Notes: generated by a model not told the origin, from the sequence alone. Shown: positions 1 to 9,102, counted from the first letter of the stretch. The stretch: 64,000 bases of DNA from Hoyosella rhizosphaerae (GCF_014643175.1 NZ_BMJH01000004.1:163031-227030); one strand, 5' to 3'. A program made the numbers and translations.

Positions 1-1
1 G

Positions 2-334
2 TCGCCGTTGACAAGGCAGCATAGGACCCAGGCCGGAGTGACCGAAAAATGGGACCTCTACGTGCGTGGATTCGAGTTGGCCACGGGGTATTCCGAGTTA
101 GTTGATCCAGTAATTCAGCGTGAGCGTTTTGTTGATCAAGCTCGCCTAGCGGCCGCTGGTGATGATGAAGCGATGGTTCTCGATGAAGATTTCTTGGCCG
201 CAATGGAACACGGCATGCCGCCCACCACTGGTACAGGCATGGGAATCGACCGACTACTAATGGCGTTGACTGGACTTGGAATCCGAGAAACAATCCTGTT
301 CCCGATTGTGCGTCCGCTTGGTAAAAAAGGCTAA
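2..334 (+). CDS. lysS: Lysyl-tRNA synthetase, C-terminal end (partial)
   Basis: The reading frame is open to the left edge, so only the last 110 or so residues are present. They carry the end of the class II aminoacyl-tRNA synthetase core: the ATG/TTG codons near the edge are internal, GYSELVDP lies in the active-site region, and the motif 3 segment [16 protein letters not shown] supplies the arginine that contacts ATP. LysS charges tRNA-Lys with lysine in the cytoplasm. The protein ends in a basic GKKG tail. The next gene is lsr2 on the same strand, as in mycobacteria (lysS-lsr2-clpC1). Identity is firm; the true start is outside the window. Confidence 0.95.
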   Translation, partial: SPLTRQHRTQAGVTEKWDLYVRGFELATGYSELVDPVIQRERFVDQARLAAAGDDEAMVLDEDFLAAMEHGMPPTTGTGMGIDRLLMALTGLGIRETILFPIVRPLGKKG

Positions 335-360
335 TTCACTCTATGATCGGATTTGACGCC

Positions 361-393
361 AAATCTTTTTTGTTCGCGAATCAAAACAGATTT
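361..393. promoter_or_regulatory. AT-rich imperfect palindrome ahead of lsr2
   Basis: Between lysS and lsr2 there is a 33-bp imperfect inverted repeat. The outer arms are AAATCT and AGATTT, T- and A-rich inner arms follow, and the centre is the self-palindrome TTCGCGAA (373-380). It begins 26 bp after the lysS stop and ends 61 bp before the lsr2 start. It could be the lysS terminator, since it has a T-run on one arm, or an operator in the lsr2 promoter. Lsr2 prefers AT-rich DNA, so autoregulation is conceivable. The function is inferred only from position and symmetry. Confidence 0.4.
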
Positions 394-454
394 AACGGTG
401 CGTAGCACGCGCGGCAGCGTTGCGTGCGACAGACGATGAGAGAGGTAATTACTT

Positions 455-799
455 ATGGCGCAAAAGGTGACAGTAACCCTGATAGACGACCTCGATCAGG
501 ACGCACCAGCGGATGAGACTGTCGAATTTGGGCTTGATGGTGTGACGTATGAGATCGACCTTTCCTCTGACAATGCGGCAAAACTGCGTGAACAGATGGA
601 AGTTTGGGTTTCGCATGCACGACGCCTCGCTGGACGTAAAACTCGTCGCGCGGTGGGCTCTTCGCCCAAAGCTCGCGCTAATCTCGATCGTGAACAAAGT
701 GCAGCTATCCGTGAATGGGCTCGCAAGAACGGGTACAAAGTTTCAGCCCGCGGGCGCATCTCCGCTGAAGTGACTGAGGCTTATAACAACGCTAACTGA
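455..799 (+). CDS. lsr2: Nucleoid-associated protein Lsr2
   Basis: This 114-residue protein matches mycobacterial Lsr2, an H-NS-like protein that bridges DNA and silences AT-rich genes. The N-terminal half starts [14 protein letters not shown] and carries the oligomerisation domain (about residues 1-60). The C-terminal DNA-binding domain has the AT-hook-like RGR core in [10 protein letters not shown] near residues 95-104, after the [13 protein letters not shown] helix. The ATG start has a purine-rich site (AGAGAGG) about 8 bp upstream. It lies between lysS and clpC as in M. tuberculosis and is followed by a strong terminator, so it is probably a short transcription unit of its own. Identity is secure. 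Confidence 0.97.
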   Translation: MAQKVTVTLIDDLDQDAPADETVEFGLDGVTYEIDLSSDNAAKLREQMEVWVSHARRLAGRKTRRAVGSSPKARANLDREQSAAIREWARKNGYKVSARGRISAEVTEAYNNAN

Positions 800-833
800 T
801 GATCTACGGCAGATTTAATTCTGCGTACTCGGT

Positions 834-873
834 AGCACACGGGCCGATGCTGTTAAGCATCGGCCCGTGTGCT
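834..873 (+). terminator. Intrinsic terminator after lsr2
   Basis: A perfect 17-bp inverted repeat (arms 834-850 and 857-873) with the 6-nt loop TGTTAA lies 35 bp after the lsr2 stop. It is GC-rich and followed by ATTT. A small second hairpin (GTCAGC-TAAA-GCTGAC, 887-902) follows directly. Confidence 0.85.
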
Positions 874-1355
874 ATTTGTACGTATTGTCAGCTAAAGCTG
901 ACGTAAATCATCTTTATTATTAAAACCGTCATTTACTGGATTGCAAGGTGGTGGCAACTTTCGAGCTTGTAATCGGGGCCGCTGGAATAAATTTTCCCTG
1001 AGAGTCGGTTGCTCAGTTGCGGCCTTGTGTTCAAGTGGACGCAACGTGTTCTCTGTAGGCGTAGCGGCACCTGGAACGAACTAGGAGACCACTGCGTTAT
1101 TGCAGTTAGTAAGGGTAAAACACAAGGTTGAGATGGTGTGCGGTTGTAGTTCCGTCAGTTGTAGGGCGCTCAAACCGTAGCGTTCGATGGATATGAGTCG
1201 GTGCCGATCAACGTAGTGCGACGTCGCGGTTCGCTATCAGCTACTAGAGTGGGGATGCGCGGCAAGGACCGGAGTGCCGGATTCAGCGACGGCATGCGAA
1301 GGCGACAGTCATCGCGGCTAGCGTCCGGGCCTAACGAGGAGTGTGAGGGAGAGCG
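874..1355 (+). promoter_or_regulatory. Long intergenic region upstream of clpC
   Basis: About 480 bp without a credible gene separates the lsr2 terminator from clpC. It begins AT-rich (about 900-960) and becomes more GC-rich towards clpC. It must hold the clpC promoter. In actinobacteria clpC is often controlled by ClgR. The only vaguely ClgR-like stretch I see is CGCTATCAGC at 1232-1241, which departs from the consensus as I recall it at two key positions, so I do not claim a site. A GTGAGGGAGA stretch just before the ATG serves as ribosome binding site. Confidence 0.5.
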
Positions 1356-3914
1356 ATGTTCGAGAGGTTTACCGATCGCGCACGGCGCGTTGTCGTCCTG
1401 GCTCAAGAAGAAGCCAGGATGCTCAACCACAATTACATTGGCACTGAGCACATCCTGCTTGGCCTCATCCATGAGGGTGAAGGCGTTGCTGCCAAGTCTC
1501 TGGAGTCTCTCGGGATTTCACTCGAGGCCGTTCGCAACCAAGTTGAAGAAATCATTGGCCAAGGGCAACAGGCCCCCTCTGGTCATATTCCATTCACCCC
1601 GCGCGCCAAAAAGGTTCTGGAACTGAGCCTTCGCGAGGCGCTGCAACTGGGGCATAACTACATTGGCACTGAGCACATCTTGCTGGGTCTTATCCGCGAG
1701 GGTGAAGGCGTAGCGGCGCAAGTGCTCGTCAAGCTTGGCGCTGACCTCAACAGGGTGCGCCAGCAAGTCATTCAATTGCTGTCGGGCTACCAAGGGAAAG
1801 AACCCGCGGAAGCTGGGGTTGGCCGAGGTGAGGCCGGTACGCCGTCAACCTCACTGGTCCTTGACCAGTTTGGTCGCAACCTGACGCAGGCGGCGATGGA
1901 AGGGAAGCTCGATCCGGTCATCGGCCGTCAAAAAGAGATCGAGCGCGTCATGCAGGTGCTCTCACGGCGCACCAAGAACAACCCCGTCCTCATCGGTGAG
2001 CCCGGTGTGGGTAAAACGGCTGTTGTTGAAGGCCTAGCTCAGTCCATCGTTAATGGTGAGGTTCCTGAGACGCTGAAGGACAAGCAGCTTTACACCCTCG
2101 ACCTCGGGTCTCTCGTGGCGGGCAGTCGTTACCGTGGTGACTTCGAAGAACGCCTGAAAAAGGTGCTCAAGGAAATCAACACCCGCGGCGACATCATTCT
2201 CTTCATCGACGAACTTCACACACTCGTGGGTGCCGGTGCTGCGGAGGGCGCAATTGATGCCGCATCGATCTTGAAGCCGAAACTCGCTCGAGGTGAGCTT
2301 CAGACCATTGGTGCCACCACACTTGACGAGTACCGTAAATACATCGAAAAGGACGCCGCACTCGAGCGTCGATTCCAGCCGGTCCAGGTTGGCGAGCCTT
2401 CGGTGGAACACACCATCGAAATCCTGAAGGGCCTACGGGATCGCTACGAAGCCCACCACCGGGTTTCAATCTCGGATGGGGCACTCGTTGCCGCAGCAAC
2501 CCTGGCCGATCGTTACATCAACGACAGGTTCTTGCCCGACAAGGCAATCGACTTGATCGATGAGGCCGGTGCGCGGATGCGTATCCGCCGAATGACTGCT
2601 CCACCAGACCTTCGCGAATTCGATGAGCGCATCGCGGATGCTCGCCGTGAAAAAGAGTCGGCGATCGATGCGCAAGATTTCGAGAAGGCCGCAAACCTTC
2701 GCGACAAGGAGAAGCAACTTGTCGCGCAGCGTGCCGAGCGTGAAAAGCAGTGGCGTTCAGGTGATCTAGATGTCGTTGCTAGCGTCGACGACGAACAGAT
2801 CGCTGAGGTGCTATCCAACTGGACAGGCATCCCGGTGTTCAAGCTGACGGAGGAAGAAACCTCACGTTTGCTGCGCATGGAAGACGAACTTCACAAGCGC
2901 ATCATTGGGCAAGAAGATGCCGTGAAGGCCGTATCCAAGGCTATCCGTCGTACTCGGGCCGGGCTGAAAGATCCACGACGCCCATCCGGTTCATTTATCT
3001 TCGCTGGGCCATCCGGTGTGGGTAAAACCGAATTGTCCAAGGCGCTCGCGAACTTCCTGTTCGGCGATGACGATGCACTCATCCAGATCGACATGGGTGA
3101 GTTCCACGACCGGTTCACCGCTTCGCGACTGTTCGGTGCGCCTCCCGGCTACGTCGGCTACGAAGAAGGCGGCCAACTCACGGAGAAGGTACGCCGCAAG
3201 CCGTTCTCGGTTGTGCTCTTCGACGAAATCGAAAAGGCACACCAGGAGATCTACAACACGCTCCTGCAGGTGCTCGAAGACGGACGCCTCACCGATGGTC
3301 AGGGACGAACAGTGGACTTCAAGAACACTGTTCTCATCTTCACCTCCAACCTCGGTACGTCCGACATTTCGAAGGCCGTCGGGCTGGGCTTCACATCAGG
3401 TACGGGTGAAGAATCCAACTACGAGCGGATGAAACTCAAGGTCAACGACGAGCTCAAGAAGCACTTCCGGCCAGAGTTCCTCAACCGTATCGACGATGTG
3501 ATTGTCTTCCACCAGTTGACTCAAGATCAGATCATCCAAATGGTCGACCTCATGACGAACCGCGTGGAAACGCAGCTTAAGCAAAAGGACATGACTCTCG
3601 AAGTCACGGACCAGGCTAAGTCGCTGCTCGCGAAACGTGGCTTCGACCCAGTGCTTGGTGCACGACCGCTGCGTCGAACCATCCAGCGTGAGATCGAAGA
3701 TCAACTGTCGGAGAAGATTCTGTTCGGCGAGATCGAAGCTGGACAGGTCATCCTCGTCGATGTTGAAGGCTGGGACGGCAAGGGCCTCGGAGAAAATGCT
3801 CGCTTCACCTTCACGGCGAAGAAGCGCCCCGTGCCTGTAGTCGACACACCAGAACCGGCAGTCGCCACGGCAGGCGTTGACAGCGCAACCGCAGCTGACG
3901 ACTCCACCGAGTAG
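1356..3914 (+). CDS. clpC: ATP-dependent Clp protease ATP-binding subunit ClpC
   Basis: This 852-residue Hsp100/ClpC unfoldase feeds substrates to the ClpP protease. The N domain has two Clp-N repeats (both contain [14 protein letters not shown]; about residues 1-145). AAA+ module 1 has Walker A GEPGVGKT at 214-221 and Walker B LFIDELH. A UVR-type middle domain follows ([16 protein letters not shown]). AAA+ module 2 has Walker A GPSGVGKT at 551-558 and FDEIEKAH. The length matches mycobacterial ClpC1 (about 848). The ATG start is preceded by a GGGAGA site. The gene stands alone, with a long promoter region before it and a terminator after it. ClpC1 is essential in mycobacteria; essentiality here is inference. 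Confidence 0.98.
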   Translation: MFERFTDRARRVVVLAQEEARMLNHNYIGTEHILLGLIHEGEGVAAKSLESLGISLEAVRNQVEEIIGQGQQAPSGHIPFTPRAKKVLELSLREALQLGHNYIGTEHILLGLIREGEGVAAQVLVKLGADLNRVRQQVIQLLSGYQGKEPAEAGVGRGEAGTPSTSLVLDQFGRNLTQAAMEGKLDPVIGRQKEIERVMQVLSRRTKNNPVLIGEPGVGKTAVVEGLAQSIVNGEVPETLKDKQLYTLDLGSLVAGSRYRGDFEERLKKVLKEINTRGDIILFIDELHTLVGAGAAEGAIDAASILKPKLARGELQTIGATTLDEYRKYIEKDAALERRFQPVQVGEPSVEHTIEILKGLRDRYEAHHRVSISDGALVAAATLADRYINDRFLPDKAIDLIDEAGARMRIRRMTAPPDLREFDERIADARREKESAIDAQDFEKAANLRDKEKQLVAQRAEREKQWRSGDLDVVASVDDEQIAEVLSNWTGIPVFKLTEEETSRLLRMEDELHKRIIGQEDAVKAVSKAIRRTRAGLKDPRRPSGSFIFAGPSGVGKTELSKALANFLFGDDDALIQIDMGEFHDRFTASRLFGAPPGYVGYEEGGQLTEKVRRKPFSVVLFDEIEKAHQEIYNTLLQVLEDGRLTDGQGRTVDFKNTVLIFTSNLGTSDISKAVGLGFTSGTGEESNYERMKLKVNDELKKHFRPEFLNRIDDVIVFHQLTQDQIIQMVDLMTNRVETQLKQKDMTLEVTDQAKSLLAKRGFDPVLGARPLRRTIQREIEDQLSEKILFGEIEAGQVILVDVEGWDGKGLGENARFTFTAKKRPVPVVDTPEPAVATAGVDSATAADDSTE

Positions 3915-3933
3915 GTTCGGCGACAACACAATG

Positions 3934-3966
3934 AGGGGCTGGACACAGAAATTGTGTCCAGCCCCT
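3934..3966. terminator. Terminator between clpC and the convergent DUF5995 gene
   Basis: A perfect 14-bp inverted repeat (3934-3947 and 3953-3966, loop GAAAT) lies 20 bp after the clpC stop. It sits between convergent genes and could serve both strands. The T-run is short (TTTCG). Confidence 0.8.
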
Positions 3967-4002
3967 TTCGTGTTTCGCGCAGCCGCTAGAAGCGGTCAAG
4001 CG

Positions 4003-4905
4003 TCATAAACTGCCCACATAATTTAGGCCGCCAAGAACCTGATCGATGGTTCCCCATAAACCATGAATCCGATGACGCGCCTCCACCTCTGTTGGCTGGT
4101 GTTGTAACGCAAACCCATGTGCCAACGTCAAGCTGTTATAACCGACATCGGCGATGCGAAGCATTGCTGTAGTACCCACGCCCTCGCCGACTACAGAGTC
4201 AACCGCGTCGCCAATAAAGAAACCACTCCACAACGGACCGAGATCCGCCCCATACGCGGAACGAGTGCTGTCGATGATTGAGTTTCCGTGCAGCGCTATC
4301 TGGTCAACGATGCGAAAGAAGTCGAATGCGTGGTGATCCCGAGTTCCGGCCACACTGACCGAATACGCAAGATCAACTGTGATGTGCGCGTTGTAGCCGG
4401 CCATCGCCGCATGTTCGGGGGACTGTGAGCAGTCCGATGCGAGCTCGAAGAATCGCTGCCACTGCGGTTCCACCGGCGCACCAGTCATTTCCGCATGCAG
4501 ATTGGCCAGATACCTGGTGAGAAGGTCGAGGCTTAAGCGCGCTGCCCATTCTTGGTCAACGAACTCATGTTCGTTTCTTTGCATAGGCATCACGGCAGCG
4601 TGCTCAACAGCATCTAGACCGACTGAAAAAAGTCCACGGCGGTCCACGTGATCAACAAGAAGCTCAGTGACGGCGGTGTGGCGCTCTACTGCGCTTTCAA
4701 GCCGCTCAAGTGTCGTCGATCCCGTAATGCCATCTGGGTCCGCGAGCGTGGCAATGCGAGGGTTCAGATCAGCGGTGATGCACGGGTTCGTAGAGGGGAG
4801 GGGTGCGGTTGTGGTCGCCGCCGTCGTACCGCCACTGACAAGCGCCGTCGTCGCGGTTATCACAACAAGCAGGGCTACACGATCACGCAATCTCGGTAAA
4901 AGCAC
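4003..4905 (-). CDS. Secreted DUF5995 family protein
   Basis: This 300-residue protein of unknown function begins at a GTG codon and has an N-terminal signal sequence (basic LRDR, then hydrophobic VALLVVITATTALVSGG). The body resembles DUF5995. Typical elements are a long helical region with AARLSLDLLTRYLANL, the motif GYNAHITVDLAYSV near residues 165-180, and DHHAFDFFRIVDQIA. The family is common in actinobacteria and has no assigned reaction that I know of. The conserved His and Asp residues could suggest a metal site, but that is a guess. It is divergent from osmC and convergent with clpC. No equivalent sits at this position in M. tuberculosis as I recall. Confidence 0.75.
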   Translation of the reverse strand: MLLPRLRDRVALLVVITATTALVSGGTTAATTTAPLPSTNPCITADLNPRIATLADPDGITGSTTLERLESAVERHTAVTELLVDHVDRRGLFSVGLDAVEHAAVMPMQRNEHEFVDQEWAARLSLDLLTRYLANLHAEMTGAPVEPQWQRFFELASDCSQSPEHAAMAGYNAHITVDLAYSVSVAGTRDHHAFDFFRIVDQIALHGNSIIDSTRSAYGADLGPLWSGFFIGDAVDSVVGEGVGTTAMLRIADVGYNSLTLAHGFALQHQPTEVEARHRIHGLWGTIDQVLGGLNYVGSL

Positions 4906-5008
4906 TCCGAAAGTCTAAGCGTTCCGCAAAGCGCAAACATACTGAAAACCTGGAACTCCCTTGCGCTCCCGAGGGATTGCGCGACACTGGTGTATGTGGC
5001 CGCGTTTG

Positions 5009-5050
5009 GTGGCCCAGAAATCGTGGCCCAGAAGTCGTGGCCCGAAAATC
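5009..5050 (+). repeat. Three 14-bp tandem repeats upstream of osmC
   Basis: There are three contiguous 14-nt units at 5009-5022, 5023-5036 and 5037-5050, each built on GTGGCCCAGAARTC with one or two changes in the last copy. They end 1 bp before the AGGAAAGGA ribosome binding site of osmC (5052-5060), so they lie in its leader or promoter. They could be an iterated regulator site or a translational control element. Unit length and register are exact. Confidence 0.85.
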
Positions 5051-5065
5051 TAGGAAAGGAAACAC

Positions 5066-5503
5066 ATGCCTACTCGTTCCGCTAGGACCGCATGGAATGG
5101 CACTCTGCAAGAAGGCGGCGGAACCGTTGAGCTCACCAGTTCCGGTGTGGGCCGTTTTGATGTGTCGTTCCCGAAAAGGGCGGCTGATGAAGCTGACGGC
5201 ACCACTAGTCCTGAAGAGTTGATCGCCGCTGCGCATTCATCATGCTTCGCGATGGCTCTGTCGGCGCAGATCGCAGAGGCAGGCGGAACCCCGCAGAATC
5301 TTGAAGTTCGTGCAGACGTGAGTTTGGGTCCTGACCCCAGCGGTGGATTTCGGATTACAACAAGCAAGATCACCGTCCGCGGTGAAGTTGACGGGCTTAG
5401 CGCCGCAGCATTTGAAGAAGCCGCAGCCGCAGCGAAGGCCGGGTGCCCAGTGAGCAAGGCGTTGGCTGGCGTCGAAATCAGCCTTGAGGCGAAGCTTCAC
5501 TAG
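5066..5503 (+). CDS. OsmC/Ohr family peroxiredoxin
   Basis: This 145-residue OsmC-family protein reduces organic hydroperoxides in the cytoplasm. It carries the family hallmarks: N-terminal TARTAW-like strand (SARTAWNGTLQEG), TSPEELIAAAHSSCF with the peroxidatic Cys60, and KAGCPVSKAL with the resolving Cys127. The length fits OsmC rather than Ohr. The ATG start has a strong AGGAAAGGA site 5 bp upstream. Three 14-bp tandem repeats immediately before that site hint at special control. The 3' end overlaps the convergent lpqF-like gene by 26 bp. Confidence 0.93.
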   Translation: MPTRSARTAWNGTLQEGGGTVELTSSGVGRFDVSFPKRAADEADGTTSPEELIAAAHSSCFAMALSAQIAEAGGTPQNLEVRADVSLGPDPSGGFRITTSKITVRGEVDGLSAAAFEEAAAAAKAGCPVSKALAGVEISLEAKLH

Positions 5504-6728
5504 TCATTGGCTCGGTAGGTGGGTGTGAGCCGATGTGAACTTGTGTCCTCGGCTCAACACCCAAAATGTCGCTGGCGACTTTGCTGCTGAACAATTGTTC
5601 GACAAGTCCGATTTCGTGTTCAGTTGACTGATGTAGGCCGAAGTACCACATGTCGCCGTCGGTGTCTGTGAGGACCCAGGTCTCGGTGTAGGTGCCCACA
5701 GCCTCGTGGGTTGCATTGTGCATGGTGCGCCAATGGGGGCTCGCCACATCGGAGCTGGTTGTATCGGTGCTTGGTGTATCGGTGCCGGGTGCGTGGGTGA
5801 GGATCGCCGCCATTGCTTCGTCACCACTGAGGAGTCGCGCATACGCGTTGCACAGGTCCACTTGCGATGCGGGTGCGGTGGCATTATCCGCTTCACCAGC
5901 GGTAACTCCGATCCTTTCACACAGCGCTTCGTGTGCCACAGCGTCGTTTGCCGTGACAGTGCGAGTCGCGGCCTCCCGAATGGTTGCTTTTACCGTTTCC
6001 GCATCGCCGTTGTCTTCGTCAGGTGTCACGTCTGGCTGCATCAATGAAGGAAAGTCCAGAGTGTCATCCCAGTGCACATCATTTGCAGCGATGCTTTCGC
6101 TGAGCGCGCTGAGTGTTTGTAGCGCAGGCAATGTAGCTGAAGGAAGAACGGTGTCTGTATGAATGCCGTAGGTTTTTTCGCAGCTTGTTTCATCGATGCG
6201 GGCAGCGAGAACTGAGTAATCGGTCCCGAACATGTCAAGCGTGGACGCCAACTCGTCGAGCTCAACAATGCGAGGGGTGTGTGGGCGAATGAGCATGCTT
6301 TTGAATTCGCCGTCACCTGTGGATTCGATGCGAAGATCAAACCGCACACCAAGCGGACTGATGACTTGCGCTGTACCTCGAGTCTCGGTGCTTGAGTAGC
6401 CCAGCACTTCATAAGGTCCAGTGGTCCGGAGGCGCTCTAGTGTATTGGCGAGAATCTCGGAGATGCTCGGATCGGCGGGGGACAGCTCGGCGGCGACAAT
6501 TTCTACAGTGACGGGCTCATCGGCGTGGATAAGGTGCAGGATGCTCCGTGAAACGTCATCGACAGCGACATCGGCGGGAACTTCCGGGAATTGCGCTGCC
6601 ATGTGCGCTACATGATCGTCAGGTAGGGGCTCGGCAATAGCTGTTGATTGCGTAATTCCGAGAGCGCAGGCGATGGTTGCACCGCACAGGGCGGCGGCAG
6701 CGCGGCGAGAACCTGGATGCTTGCTCAC
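5478..6728 (-). CDS. LpqF-like secreted protein, beta-lactamase-related fold, apparently lacking the active site
   Basis: This 416-residue exported protein starts at GTG. The N-terminus (SRRAAAALCGATIACALGI) looks like a signal peptide. There is a poor lipobox (TIAC), so lipoprotein status is doubtful. Position (next to mhuD, downstream of clpC) and layout match M. tuberculosis lpqF (Rv3593), a serine beta-lactamase-like protein: an N-terminal alpha/beta domain, then a DD-peptidase/beta-lactamase-type domain. Where that family has a GSxFK nucleophile motif, aligned through the downstream helix and the VxWDD motif, this protein reads SATLPALQTL. No serine and lysine pair is recognisable there. 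It may therefore be a non-catalytic homologue. C-terminal residues 310-345 are Ser/Thr/Asp rich. Confidence 0.7.
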   Translation of the reverse strand: MSKHPGSRRAAAALCGATIACALGITQSTAIAEPLPDDHVAHMAAQFPEVPADVAVDDVSRSILHLIHADEPVTVEIVAAELSPADPSISEILANTLERLRTTGPYEVLGYSSTETRGTAQVISPLGVRFDLRIESTGDGEFKSMLIRPHTPRIVELDELASTLDMFGTDYSVLAARIDETSCEKTYGIHTDTVLPSATLPALQTLSALSESIAANDVHWDDTLDFPSLMQPDVTPDEDNGDAETVKATIREAATRTVTANDAVAHEALCERIGVTAGEADNATAPASQVDLCNAYARLLSGDEAMAAILTHAPGTDTPSTDTTSSDVASPHWRTMHNATHEAVGTYTETWVLTDTDGDMWYFGLHQSTEHEIGLVEQLFSSKVASDILGVEPRTQVHIGSHPPTEPMTSEASPQG

Positions 6729-6931
6729 TTCGGCGCCCTCCTGGAGTGCAGGGCGCTGCCGTTTGTGAACGGAAATCGTGCCCGCACAGTCTCTACTTCA
6801 CCTTGAGGGTATGTTGCTAGCGAGAAAAGGCGTGCTTTTGTTTCCGCGTGGTGCGAACTTTCTGCTTAATTCGTTATTCAGACGAGCGCCACTGCACCGC
6901 GATGTTCACTTTCAGTTTTTGTGGCTAAGAA

Positions 6932-7249
6932 TTAACTCGGCGGCGCAACGTCGAGAACTACCTCAAACTCAAGCAACGAGGCGCCAGTGGCGACGGGGCG
7001 GCGTTGCTCGCCAGGTTTCCCCGCATGGGCGGCCCGAGCTGGCCCTTCGGACCACTCCTTGAATGCCTCCTCGGATTCCCACTGGGTGACAACGAAGTAT
7101 CGCGTTTCACCCTTGACGGGGCGAAGGAGTTGAAATCCCAGAAAACCCGGTGAATTTTCCACTGCTCCAGCGCGTGCGGCAAAACGCTTCTCCAGCTCTG
7201 CGCCAGCACCTTCGGGAACTTCAATTGCATTGATCTTCACGACAGCCAT
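6932..7249 (-). CDS. mhuD: Haem-degrading monooxygenase MhuD
   Basis: This 105-residue dimeric ferredoxin-like (antibiotic biosynthesis monooxygenase fold) protein is very close to M. tuberculosis MhuD (Rv3592). It starts MAVVKINAIEVPEGAGAE, and the known functional residues are in register: Asn7, Trp66 and haem-ligating His75 (RAAHAGK). MhuD opens haem to mycobilin and iron without releasing carbon monoxide, supplying iron from host or environmental haem. It is transcribed towards lpqF and divergent from the hydrolase, with only 32 bp between start codons. I see no iron-regulator palindrome in that short gap. Confidence 0.94.
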   Translation of the reverse strand: MAVVKINAIEVPEGAGAELEKRFAARAGAVENSPGFLGFQLLRPVKGETRYFVVTQWESEEAFKEWSEGPARAAHAGKPGEQRRPVATGASLLEFEVVLDVAPPS

Positions 7250-7281
7250 GGCGCGATACTACTCGCGTAAGGTACGAAACT

Positions 7282-8091
7282 GTGCTCTACGACCATGGCG
7301 GACACGGAACCCCAATCCTGCTATTGCATGGACTCATGGGGCGAGGAAGAACCTGGGATGCGTGCGTTCCGTGGTTGCGCTCATACGGCCACGTCTACAC
7401 ATACGACGCACCATTTCACCGTGGTGCGGATACAGGCAGCGAAACGGACGCCGCTGTTGCAACCGAATACTTTGTCGACGACATTGCACAACAACTCGCG
7501 ACCATGGGCGAACCGGCCGTTCTGATCGGCCACTCGATGGGCGGGCTCCATGCGTGGTGCGTGGCTGCCTGCCATCCCAACAGTGTCAAGGCAGTTGTGG
7601 TCGAAGACATGTGCCCCGATTACCGAGGGCGTACAACCCAGCCGTGGGACGCGTGGTTCAACTCGTGGCCCACGGAGTTCAGCGACGCTGGGGAAGTGTA
7701 CGACCTGTTCGGACCCGTTGCGGGGGAGTATTTTCTTCACTCTTTCGACAAAACAGAACACGGTTGGCGGCTTCACGGGCACATCAACACGTGGCGAAAC
7801 ATCGCGCAACATTGGGGTACTCGCGACTACTGGAAACAGTGGAGCTCCACCAGTGCACCAGCGTTGCTGCTGGAAGGTGAGCACACACTCACCATCCCAG
7901 GCCAGATGAAGCAGATGGCATCAATCGAACGCGGTGCGCCCACCTACTATCACAAGGTTCAGGGCGCTGCGCATCTGATTCACGACGAAGCCCCCGCCCA
8001 GTTCCGCGGTGCTGTCGAAGCTTTTCTTGACGGCCTCAGCAGCGACGATCTGGGCAGCGACGATCTAGACGATGCCACCCGGCGGCTCTAG
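7282..8091 (+). CDS. Alpha/beta hydrolase
   Basis: This 269-residue alpha/beta-hydrolase fold enzyme probably corresponds to Rv3591c by position. It has the oxyanion segment LLLHGLMG (about 13-20), the nucleophile elbow GHSMGG with Ser85, and a late histidine in VQGAAHLIHDEAP. The substrate is unknown. The C-terminus carries a short acidic near-repeat (SSDDLGSDDLDD). The start is GTG at 7282. The stop shares the palindromic CTAG with the convergent mutY stop, a 4-bp overlap. Confidence 0.85.
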   Translation: MLYDHGGHGTPILLLHGLMGRGRTWDACVPWLRSYGHVYTYDAPFHRGADTGSETDAAVATEYFVDDIAQQLATMGEPAVLIGHSMGGLHAWCVAACHPNSVKAVVVEDMCPDYRGRTTQPWDAWFNSWPTEFSDAGEVYDLFGPVAGEYFLHSFDKTEHGWRLHGHINTWRNIAQHWGTRDYWKQWSSTSAPALLLEGEHTLTIPGQMKQMASIERGAPTYYHKVQGAAHLIHDEAPAQFRGAVEAFLDGLSSDDLGSDDLDDATRRL

Positions 8092-8984
8092 CTTTCGCCT
8101 TCACCAACGAGGGCGAATTGCCCATCCATTGTTTGCTCGACGAGCCCGTCAGTGAGAAGGGACAGAAGCGCCCGGTCTCGCTGAGTTGTATCCGTCAACC
8201 ACGCCGCGTCGATCCGTGAACGATCAACGGGGCCTGAGGCAGTTCGGAGAACGTCCATAATCCGACCCCGGACTTGACGGTCTGTCCCTGCGAATCCTTG
8301 TGTCTTTCGTGGCGGGCCCTCATATGGTGGGCGACCAGCAGCGACCCAGGCGCAATGCGGTAAAGGGCAGCGAGCACAGTCCGGGTTCCTGGCCGTGCAC
8401 GTAACAGCGCCGAGTTCCATCAATGCGGCCGAAAATATATCCCCGTCAATCTCTGGGATGAGGGCAGCTGCATCTCGCAAATCTCGATTGGTTGATGGGT
8501 TACCGGGCTCCGCCTGGCCGTGCACTGCGCGGGCAATCACCCGGCGGACGTTGGTGTCCACAACAGGTACGGACTGTCCGTAGGCGAAGCACGCCACGGC
8601 CCTAGCGGTGTAGGCACCCACCCCAGGAAGCGTGAGAAGTACGTCGATATCGCTCGGAACTTGGTCATCAAATTCTTCGGCCAAAGTGCGCGCACAATCG
8701 TGCAAGCGCAACGCGCGACGGGGGTACCCCAGCTTTCCCCAGGCACGCACCACAGTTGCGGGAGATTCAGCGGCCATCGTCGACGGCAAAGGCCACCGCG
8801 TCACCCACTGTTGCCACACTGGAGCAACTCGCGACACGGGGGTTTGCTGCAACATAATCTCGCTCACCAGTATGTGCCACGGGCTCACATCAGGCTCGCG
8901 CCACGGGAGTTCACGGCCTTCTTTGCGAAACCACGTTACGAGCACCTCAGCGGCAAACCTTGGGGTTGGTGGTTCCGATTTCAC
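8088..8984 (-). CDS. mutY: A/G-specific adenine DNA glycosylase MutY
   Basis: This 298-residue glycosylase removes adenine mispaired with 8-oxoguanine. It has the catalytic Glu42 in SEIMLQQT, the helix-hairpin-helix LPGVGAYTA (119-127), catalytic Asp143 in VVDTNVRR, and an iron-sulphur loop with Cys196, 203, 206 and 211 (spacing x6-x2-x4, one residue shorter in the last gap than in E. coli, as in actinobacterial MutY from memory). The C-terminal domain is short. It is divergent from the carbonic anhydrase gene, the same arrangement as Rv3589/Rv3588c. Confidence 0.95.
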   Translation of the reverse strand: MKSEPPTPRFAAEVLVTWFRKEGRELPWREPDVSPWHILVSEIMLQQTPVSRVAPVWQQWVTRWPLPSTMAAESPATVVRAWGKLGYPRRALRLHDCARTLAEEFDDQVPSDIDVLLTLPGVGAYTARAVACFAYGQSVPVVDTNVRRVIARAVHGQAEPGNPSTNRDLRDAAALIPEIDGDIFSAALMELGAVTCTARNPDCARCPLPHCAWVAAGRPPYEGPPRKTQGFAGTDRQVRGRIMDVLRTASGPVDRSRIDAAWLTDTTQRDRALLSLLTDGLVEQTMDGQFALVGEGES

Positions 8985-9043
8985 GAACTTTTCACACCTT
9001 GTCCTGGGGCAGTTGTTTTACCTGATCAGCAGGGATAAATTTT

Positions 9044-9102
9044 TTGTGCACCGCGGTTTTCGTCGAGAACGTGTGCGAATTGCACGAATGCGCAGTGCAC
9101 AA
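9044..9102. repeat. 59-bp imperfect palindrome ahead of the carbonic anhydrase gene
   Basis: The terminal inverted arms are TTGTGCAC (9044-9051) and GTGCACAA (9095-9102). They extend to 12 bp with one mismatch (TTGTGCACYGCG). The middle holds a nested GTGC-GAATT-GCAC. Size and TGTGCA ends resemble the elements at 50187-50244 and 51814-51871. It finishes 7 bp before the chosen start codon, so it could instead be the promoter or leader structure of that gene. Confidence 0.5.

Noticed and set aside
1232..1241. ClgR-like site upstream of clpC
   Set aside because: Two key positions differ from the consensus I remember, and no symmetrical partner is present.
7250..7281. Iron-regulator (IdeR-type) site before mhuD
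   Set aside because: The 32-bp gap has no palindrome resembling that operator.
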